A DNA stretch of 64,000 bases from Rhynchopus sp. YZ270_cl-10 (lineage: Eukaryota; Euglenozoa; Diplonemea; Diplonemida; Diplonemidae). The stretch spans positions 248,001 to 312,000 of the forward strand of contig OZ037848.1 in the NCBI GenBank assembly GCA_964035575.1, written 5' to 3'. The position numbers and the translations under genes were made by a program. Of this stretch, positions 63,771 through 64,000 are shown one piece after another (the stretch's first letter is position 1; each line of letters begins with the position of its first letter). Below the pieces are notes generated by a model. The model saw nothing but the letters and a program-made list of their open reading frames with translations. It was not told where the DNA came from and made no database searches.

Positions 63771-64000
63771 AGGGGGCCAAGTGTTTGCCTGTAGAAACTG
63801 GTAGGAACAGGCAGCGCCGCAGGCGCACGGTAACCAACTTTTTTTTTTTTTTCCTTTTCTTTTTTCTCCTCTTTCTTTTGACTTTCCGAGCCAATTGCGT
63901 TCCACGGCGGGGTCACATGTATATGGGTCGATTTCAAAACCCCCCCCCCCCCAAAAGTTCTTTTTTGTCTTTTTCATGATATAGGCAGTTTTTTTGCAGT

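Larger units (their letters stand above)
58928..64000. other. 5-kb gene-free stretch with all module families
   Basis: Holds epsilon (59565-59610, 62990-63060), zeta (59645-59700, 62810-62870, 63080-63125), alpha (60317-60360, 61454-61492, 61676-61722, 62510-62550), gamma (60838-60870, 61300-61350), delta (60560-60660, 62550-62640), beta (61256-61289), theta (62015-62065) and eta (63290-63770) units. There is also an (AAAAAAGG)n microsatellite and a C-run near the end. No coding region is supported. Confidence 0.6.

Overview
The window looks like nuclear DNA of a protist, most likely a euglenozoan and probably a diplonemid. The evidence is indirect. All 13 supported host genes lie on the minus strand over about 57 kb, which recalls the long one-strand gene blocks of Euglenozoa. 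Several genes have a pyrimidine-rich tract and an AG just before the start codon, as expected for spliced-leader addition. Four host genes have conventional introns with GTATG-like donors, which are rare in kinetoplastids but found in diplonemids and euglenids. A captured EGF-like fragment resembles the Cys/Gly-rich repeats of kinetoplastid surface proteins. No rRNA, tRNA, spliced-leader gene or CRISPR array was seen, so the assignment stays tentative.

In transcription order (right to left) the genes are: a mitochondrial-type class III PLP enzyme (58.9-57.5 kb); a nuclear-looking protein with TPQK motifs (51.6-49.9); a low-complexity protein with Asp-Ala tracts (47.1-44.6), with a decayed copy of its 3' end downstream and a possible orphan membrane exon; an EF-hand-like protein with a prenylation tail (43.5-42.7, two exons); a PhyH-like dioxygenase-fold protein (41.3-38.1, three exons); a large type I membrane protein (35.7-32.4, two exons); a secreted or membrane protein with a short collagen-like segment (28.4-27.4); a 97-residue membrane protein (17.7-17.5); an FHA-domain protein (16.6-15.2, two exons); a mucin-like type I membrane protein with 39 N-glycosylation repeats (14.9-12.5); a ubiquitin-like-domain protein inside a pair of 355-bp direct repeats (7.3-6.2); a PHD/P4H-type prolyl hydroxylase (5.2-4.2); and a P2X-type channel (3.4-1.7). 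Five or six of these are membrane or secreted proteins. No shared pathway is evident.

Mobile DNA fills 7.9-9.4 kb and 17.9-27 kb. It includes a TIR element carrying degenerate EGF-like coding sequence, a 5'-truncated LINE tail, a SINE-like unit, a 3.5-kb element containing direct repeats and an 0.87-kb palindrome, and next to it a plus-strand hAT-like transposon with a three-exon, 772-codon transposase. Five elements, from 48 bp to 3.5 kb, are flanked by TA, and most have G-rich or C-rich ends. The hAT-like element may be a sixth.

The long gene-poor stretches are built from short (30-90 bp) dispersed modules in several families. The clearest signal is a set of hairpins with different stems but the same 7-nt loop CTCTCGT, all in plus orientation, opposite to the genes. 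Module families set in A-rich linkers alternate with other families set in T-rich linkers. I do not recognise this system, and it is the best candidate here for something undescribed.
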